Below the pieces are notes generated by a model that worked only from the letters and a program-made list of their open reading frames with translations, was not told the DNA's origin and ran no database searches. 64,000 bases of DNA from Amycolatopsis japonica (GTDB taxonomy: Bacteria; Actinomycetota; Actinomycetes; Mycobacteriales; Pseudonocardiaceae): NCBI RefSeq assembly GCF_000732925.1, contig NZ_CP008953.1:1302001-1366000 (forward strand), in the 5' to 3' direction. Positions 57,751 through 64,000 of this stretch are shown here, one piece after another. Position numbers and translations under genes: made by a program. The first letter of the stretch is position 1; every line of letters begins with the position of its first letter.

Positions 57751-58554
57751 GTGGCGCGTTCCCCCATCGGCGACATCCTCGACGTGAACGGCGTCGCCGT
57801 CCATGTGCGTCAGGACGGCGCCGGGCCGCCGGTGGTGTTGCTGCACGGGTATTGCGGGTCGGTGCACTGGTTCGACCGGCTCACCCTCGGCCTGTCCGCG
57901 ACGCGGCACGTGATCCGGGTGGATCTGCTGGGGCACGGATGCACCGGTGGTTCGTCCGGGCTCGACGCGGTGTCGCAGGCGCGCATGGTGGCCGGCGTCC
58001 TCGATGCGCTGGGCGTCGAGGACGTTCTGGTCGCCGGTCACTCCTTCGGCGCGGATGTCGCCTTGGCGCTGGCCGAAATCTCGCCGCGGGTGGGTTCCCT
58101 GGTGCTGATCGGGCAGGCGCCGGATTACAGCTACGCGTCCTTTCCGCCGGGGAGTGCGGTGCTGCTGCCGATGGTCAGCGCGCTCGTGCGGCTCGTGGCT
58201 CACCGCCCATGGGTGCGGTTCGCGTCGCGGTTTCGCCGAGCGGGCTGGTTCGACGATCCCTTGCAGGACTTGGCCGATCACGCGGTCACCTCGCCCGCGA
58301 TGGCCCGGGTGGTACTCGTGGAACGCGCGCGACTGCTCGCATTTCGTCCTCTGGATGCGCAAGTGGCGGCCTTGGGGTTGCCGTGCCTGGTGATTCTCGG
58401 GCGCCGGGACCGTTTTTACGACTGTGACAAGACTTTCGCGCGGTATTCGGCGGTCGGGGCGCGGGTGGAGGTCGTCGAAGGCGTCGGGCATTCGCCGTTC
58501 TTGGAGCGGCCTGGCGAGGTCGCTCGGTTGCTTCAGGAGTTCAGGGGGTCGTGA
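57751..58554 (+). CDS. Alpha/beta hydrolase
   Basis: The 267-residue protein has VVLLHGYCGSVHWFDRL (oxyanion HG), the nucleophile elbow VAGHSFGADVAL, ILGRRDRFYD (acid) and VEGVGHSPFLERP (histidine). The fold is that of esterases/epoxide hydrolases. The start is GTG 57751. The segment LLAFRPLDAQVAA near residue 200 is encoded by the 21-base word at 58339 that also appears in intergenic palindromes. The palindrome at 58547 covers the last three codons. Confidence 0.87.
   Translation: MARSPIGDILDVNGVAVHVRQDGAGPPVVLLHGYCGSVHWFDRLTLGLSATRHVIRVDLLGHGCTGGSSGLDAVSQARMVAGVLDALGVEDVLVAGHSFGADVALALAEISPRVGSLVLIGQAPDYSYASFPPGSAVLLPMVSALVRLVAHRPWVRFASRFRRAGWFDDPLQDLADHAVTSPAMARVVLVERARLLAFRPLDAQVAALGLPCLVILGRRDRFYDCDKTFARYSAVGARVEVVEGVGHSPFLERPGEVARLLQEFRGS
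58339..58359. repeat. Palindrome arm word inside a coding sequence
   Basis: The 21 bases starting GCATTTCGTCCTCT and ending GGATGCG differ at one position from 51601-51621, which is an arm of an intergenic palindrome. The reading frame of the hydrolase runs through it without disturbance. Confidence 0.6.
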
Positions 58555-58594
58555 GTGGCGTTTCGGGTTCTAACCCGAAACGCCACTCACGACC
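58547..58594. terminator. 48-bp palindrome containing a stop codon
   Basis: Arms 58547-58569 and 58572-58594 are perfect over 23 bp (GGTCGTGAGTGG, CGTTTCGGGTT). The hydrolase stop TGA (58552-58554) lies in the left arm. It separates the plus-strand hydrolase from the minus-strand decarboxylase. It has no T-tract. Confidence 0.75.
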
Positions 58595-58620
58595 AGCGCG
58601 CCCCAAGACCGGCTTGCCTT

Positions 58621-62080
<3,460 letters not shown>

Positions 62081-62096
62081 GCTCCGTATGCTCGAA

Positions 62097-62116
62097 CCAT
62101 CACATAGATGTGAAGG
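62097..62116. promoter_or_regulatory. 20-bp MerR-type operator
   Basis: CCATCACAT-AG-ATGTGAAGG is an inverted repeat with 8 of 9 pairs matched. It lies in the 64-bp gap between the MFS and MerR genes, as is standard for a MerR regulator that controls a divergent exporter. TTGACC on the minus strand (62115-62120) may be the MFS -35 element. Confidence 0.65.
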
Positions 62117-62144
62117 TCAAGTCGGCCGGAGTGAGGTGGCGCAC

Positions 62145-62516
62145 ATGCGGATCGGGGAGCTGGCGGAGCGGACGGGGACGTCGCGCCGTCTGCTGCGGTA
62201 CTACGAGGAGCAGGGTCTCATCATCTCGGAACGGCTGGCGAACGGCTACCGCGACTACGCCGAGCCGTCGGTCGACAGGGTCATCCAGGTGCGCGGCCTG
62301 CTCGACGCCGGGCTGCCCACCAGGATCATCAAGCAGATCCTGCCGTGCCTGGACAAACCCCGGCAGATCTACTTCCCGGACGCGACCGCGGAGATGCTCC
62401 AAACCCTGGAGGCCGAACGCGACCGGATGACCCGGCGGGCCGAATGCCTGCTCCGCAACCGGGACGCCATCACCGAGTACCTCGACGCCGTCCGCGCCTA
62501 CGACCCCGCTTCCTGA
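62145..62516 (+). CDS. MerR-family regulator
   Basis: The 123-residue protein has a MerR N-terminal HTH (MRIGELAERTGTSRRLLRYYEEQGLI...NGYRDY) and a coiled-coil helix (MLQTLEAERDRMTRRAECLL). The only cysteines are not in a metal-site pattern, so it is likely a multidrug-type regulator. The ATG at 62145 follows GAGG by eight bases. It is divergent from the MFS gene, with the 20-bp dyad between them. Confidence 0.88.
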   Translation: MRIGELAERTGTSRRLLRYYEEQGLIISERLANGYRDYAEPSVDRVIQVRGLLDAGLPTRIIKQILPCLDKPRQIYFPDATAEMLQTLEAERDRMTRRAECLLRNRDAITEYLDAVRAYDPAS

Positions 62517-62543
62517 GCCGGAGGGACTTTCCTCGCATCGGTC

Positions 62544-62592
62544 TTGACAGGGTGAGAAAGCGCTTTCAGGATGTGGTCAGGAAAGCGCTTTC
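62544..62592 (+). promoter_or_regulatory. Promoter with two LacI-type operators
   Basis: TTGACA (62544-62549) precedes two identical perfect palindromes GAAAGCGCTTTC at 62556-62567 and 62581-62592. Their centres are 25 bp apart. The first overlaps the -10 region, and the second lies between it and the AAAGGAGA ribosome-binding site. GAAAGCGCTTTC is the classic core for LacI/GalR-family repressors. No lacI gene is in view. Confidence 0.8.
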
Positions 62593-62604
62593 AAAGGAGA
62601 ACGG

Positions 62605-63744
62605 ATGACCACGCGGAAACTCGGCGTCGTGATGAACGGCGTCACCGGGCGGATGGGCTATCGGCAGCACCTGGTGCGCTCGGTCCTGGCGATCAGGGAG
62701 GCCGGCGGGGTCGAGCTGGCCGACGGTTCGCGGGTCCAGCTGGAGCCGGTCCTGGTGGGGCGCAACGCGGACAAGCTCGAAGAGATCGCCACCCGGCACG
62801 GGCTGACCCGCTGGACCACCGACCTCGACGCCGCGCTCGGCGACGACGACCTCCCGCTCTACTTCGACGCGCAGCTGACCGCGGTCCGCGAGAAGTCGAT
62901 CGTCCGTGCCATCGACGCGGGCAAGCACATCTACACCGAGAAGCCGGTGGCCGAATCGGTCGAAGGCGCGCTCGCGCTGGCGCGGCACGCCGAGGCGGCC
63001 GGGGTCAAGAACGGCGTCGTCCACGACAAGCTGTACCTGCCCGGTCTGCTCAAGCTGAAGCGCCTGATCGACAGCGGTTTCTTCGGCCAGATCCTCTCCG
63101 TGCGCGGCGAGTTCGGCTACTGGGTCTTCGAGGGCGACTGGCAGGCCGCGCAGCGCCCCAGCTGGAACTACCGCGCCGAAGACGGCGGCGGCATCGTCGT
63201 CGACATGTTCTGCCACTGGAACTACGTGCTGGAGAACCTCTTCGGCGCCGTCAACGCCGTGACCGCCAAGGCCGTCACCCACATCCCGGAGCGCGTCGAC
63301 GAGAAGGGCGACCGGTACGCGGCCACGGCCGACGACTCCGCGTACGCGATCTTCGAGCTCGAAGGCGGGGTCATCGCCCAGCTCAACTCGTCCTGGTGCG
63401 TGCGGGTCCACCGTGACGAACTGGTGGAGTTCCAGGTCGACGGCACCAAGGGCAGCGCGGTCGCCGGTCTGCACAAATGCGTCATCCAGCCGAGGGAAGC
63501 CACGCCGAAGCCGGTGTGGAACCCGGACCTCGCGGAGACTCAGTCCTATCGGTCGCAGTGGCAGGAAGTGCCGGACAACGAGGACTTCGGCAACGGTTTC
63601 CGCGCACAGTGGGAGCAGTTCGTCCGCCACGTCGTGGACGACGCCCCGCACCCCTACGACTTCATGGCGGGGGTGCGCGGCATCAGGCTCGCGGAAGCCG
63701 GCCTCGAGTCCTCGCGCGAGGGCCGCCGGATCTCGCTGGGCTAA
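62605..63744 (+). CDS. Gfo/Idh/MocA-family oxidoreductase
   Basis: The 379-residue protein has an N-terminal NAD(P)-binding domain (LGVVMNGVTGRMGYRQHLVRS) with the family's EKP motif in HIYTEKPVAES, followed by the C-terminal alpha/beta dimer domain with FCHWNYVLENLFG. It should oxidise or reduce a sugar or cyclitol, but the substrate is unknown. The two GAAAGCGCTTTC operators suggest carbon-source-dependent repression, as with sugar catabolic genes. Its stop overlaps the stop of the convergent ANTAR gene. Confidence 0.88.
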   Translation: MTTRKLGVVMNGVTGRMGYRQHLVRSVLAIREAGGVELADGSRVQLEPVLVGRNADKLEEIATRHGLTRWTTDLDAALGDDDLPLYFDAQLTAVREKSIVRAIDAGKHIYTEKPVAESVEGALALARHAEAAGVKNGVVHDKLYLPGLLKLKRLIDSGFFGQILSVRGEFGYWVFEGDWQAAQRPSWNYRAEDGGGIVVDMFCHWNYVLENLFGAVNAVTAKAVTHIPERVDEKGDRYAATADDSAYAIFELEGGVIAQLNSSWCVRVHRDELVEFQVDGTKGSAVAGLHKCVIQPREATPKPVWNPDLAETQSYRSQWQEVPDNEDFGNGFRAQWEQFVRHVVDDAPHPYDFMAGVRGIRLAEAGLESSREGRRISLG

Positions 63745-64000
63745 CGCCCGAAGACCGCGCTCGGGTCCTCGGCGATCAGCACCGAGATCTCCCGGATCTT
63801 GCGGTTCGTGTGCTGCGACGCCTCGGTGAGCCAGCGAAAGGCCTCATCGGCGTTCAGCTCCAGACGTGCCATCACGATTCCCTTCGCGGTGGCGATGGCG
63901 TCCCTGGTCTCCAACGCGGCGACCAGGGTCTCCGCCTGGCGTTCGGCGGCGGCCCAGCGGGACGCGGTCAGGATGATCGCCGAGATCGCCGAGGTGAACA
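63741..64000 (-). CDS. ANTAR-domain protein (C-terminal part)
   Basis: Only the last 86 codons are inside the window. They read as an ANTAR RNA-binding domain: a helix (ERQAETLVAALETRDAIATA), then KGIVMARLELNADEAFRWL and SQHTNRKIREISVLI. ANTAR proteins in Actinobacteria usually carry an N-terminal GAF domain and act on two-hexaloop RNA terminators; here the N-terminus lies past the edge. It overlaps the oxidoreductase stop by 4 bp (CTAA read from both strands). Confidence 0.85.
   Translation of the reverse strand, partial: FTSAISAIILTASRWAAAERQAETLVAALETRDAIATAKGIVMARLELNADEAFRWLTEASQHTNRKIREISVLIAEDPSAVFGR

Overview
The window is high-GC actinomycete DNA: third codon positions are mostly G or C, GTG and TTG starts are common, and ATGA/GTGA gene overlaps are frequent. 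A complete cvnABCD conservon, LCP cell-wall enzymes, DasR-like dre sites, a DosR/DosS-like pair, an F420-type nitroreductase and a DnaA box of type TTGTCCACA all point to Pseudonocardiales. Amycolatopsis is the best guess, and this is inference from gene content. I see no prophage, insertion sequence, CRISPR array or large biosynthetic cluster. It reads as a chromosomal arm of metabolic, regulatory and secreted-enzyme genes.

Layout. 0-5.5 kb: a CoxL-CoxM-CoxS molybdenum hydroxylase operon, a winged-helix regulator with its membrane partner, a LysR regulator and a DinB protein, all on the minus strand. 5.6-8.9 kb: an aminotransferase IV, an O-methyltransferase, an ArsR-SRPBCC fusion and a DHFR-like protein. 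8.9-9.6 kb: a gene-poor stretch with long palindromes, two inverted DnaA boxes and an odd tRNA with leucine-type features. 9.6-20.4 kb: DUF3618, TetR/Baeyer-Villiger monooxygenase, XRE, LCP, a phospholipase A2 fused to a large membrane domain, a diguanylate cyclase and an MFS exporter. 20.8-26.5 kb: SDR, mycothiol-type DinB, acyl-CoA ligase, TenA-like protein and kynureninase. 26.7-31.3 kb: the cvn conservon. 31.4-38 kb: two DoxX paralogues, Nudix, HAD, a secreted F5/8C-FN3-phosphoesterase, MFS and TolB-like genes. 38-45.6 kb: a macrodomain/hydrolase/DUF998 operon, a membrane phosphoesterase, and a short UvrA-like protein with its TetR. 45.6-49.5 kb: Ddn-like, PNPOx-like, DosS-like and DosR-like genes and an ECF sigma factor. 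49.7-54.9 kb: three GH18 chitinases with dre-like sites. 55-64 kb: RpiB-like, TetR, DM13, a bile-acid symporter family protein, a hydrolase, 2,2-dialkylglycine decarboxylase with LysR (dgdA/dgdR-like), MFS/MerR, a Gfo/Idh/MocA oxidoreductase behind two LacI-type operators, and an ANTAR protein cut by the window edge.

The clearest genome-scale pattern is a family of long, near-perfect intergenic palindromes with arms up to 32 bp. They sit at eight of the ten convergent junctions that do not overlap. They share recurring words (TGAAGGCC..CCTT, GGTCCTTTCCTTGC, ACTCGCGTGATCAG, GCATTTCGTCCTCT) and mostly lack a T-tract. Two of them begin inside the upstream gene and include its stop codon. One arm word also occurs inside a coding sequence.

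Other points worth following up are the short-variable-arm tRNA with a UAG anticodon, the phospholipase A2 membrane fusion, the DosS-like kinase with a shortened first GAF domain, and the duplicated chitin-binding modules with a possible leader peptide.
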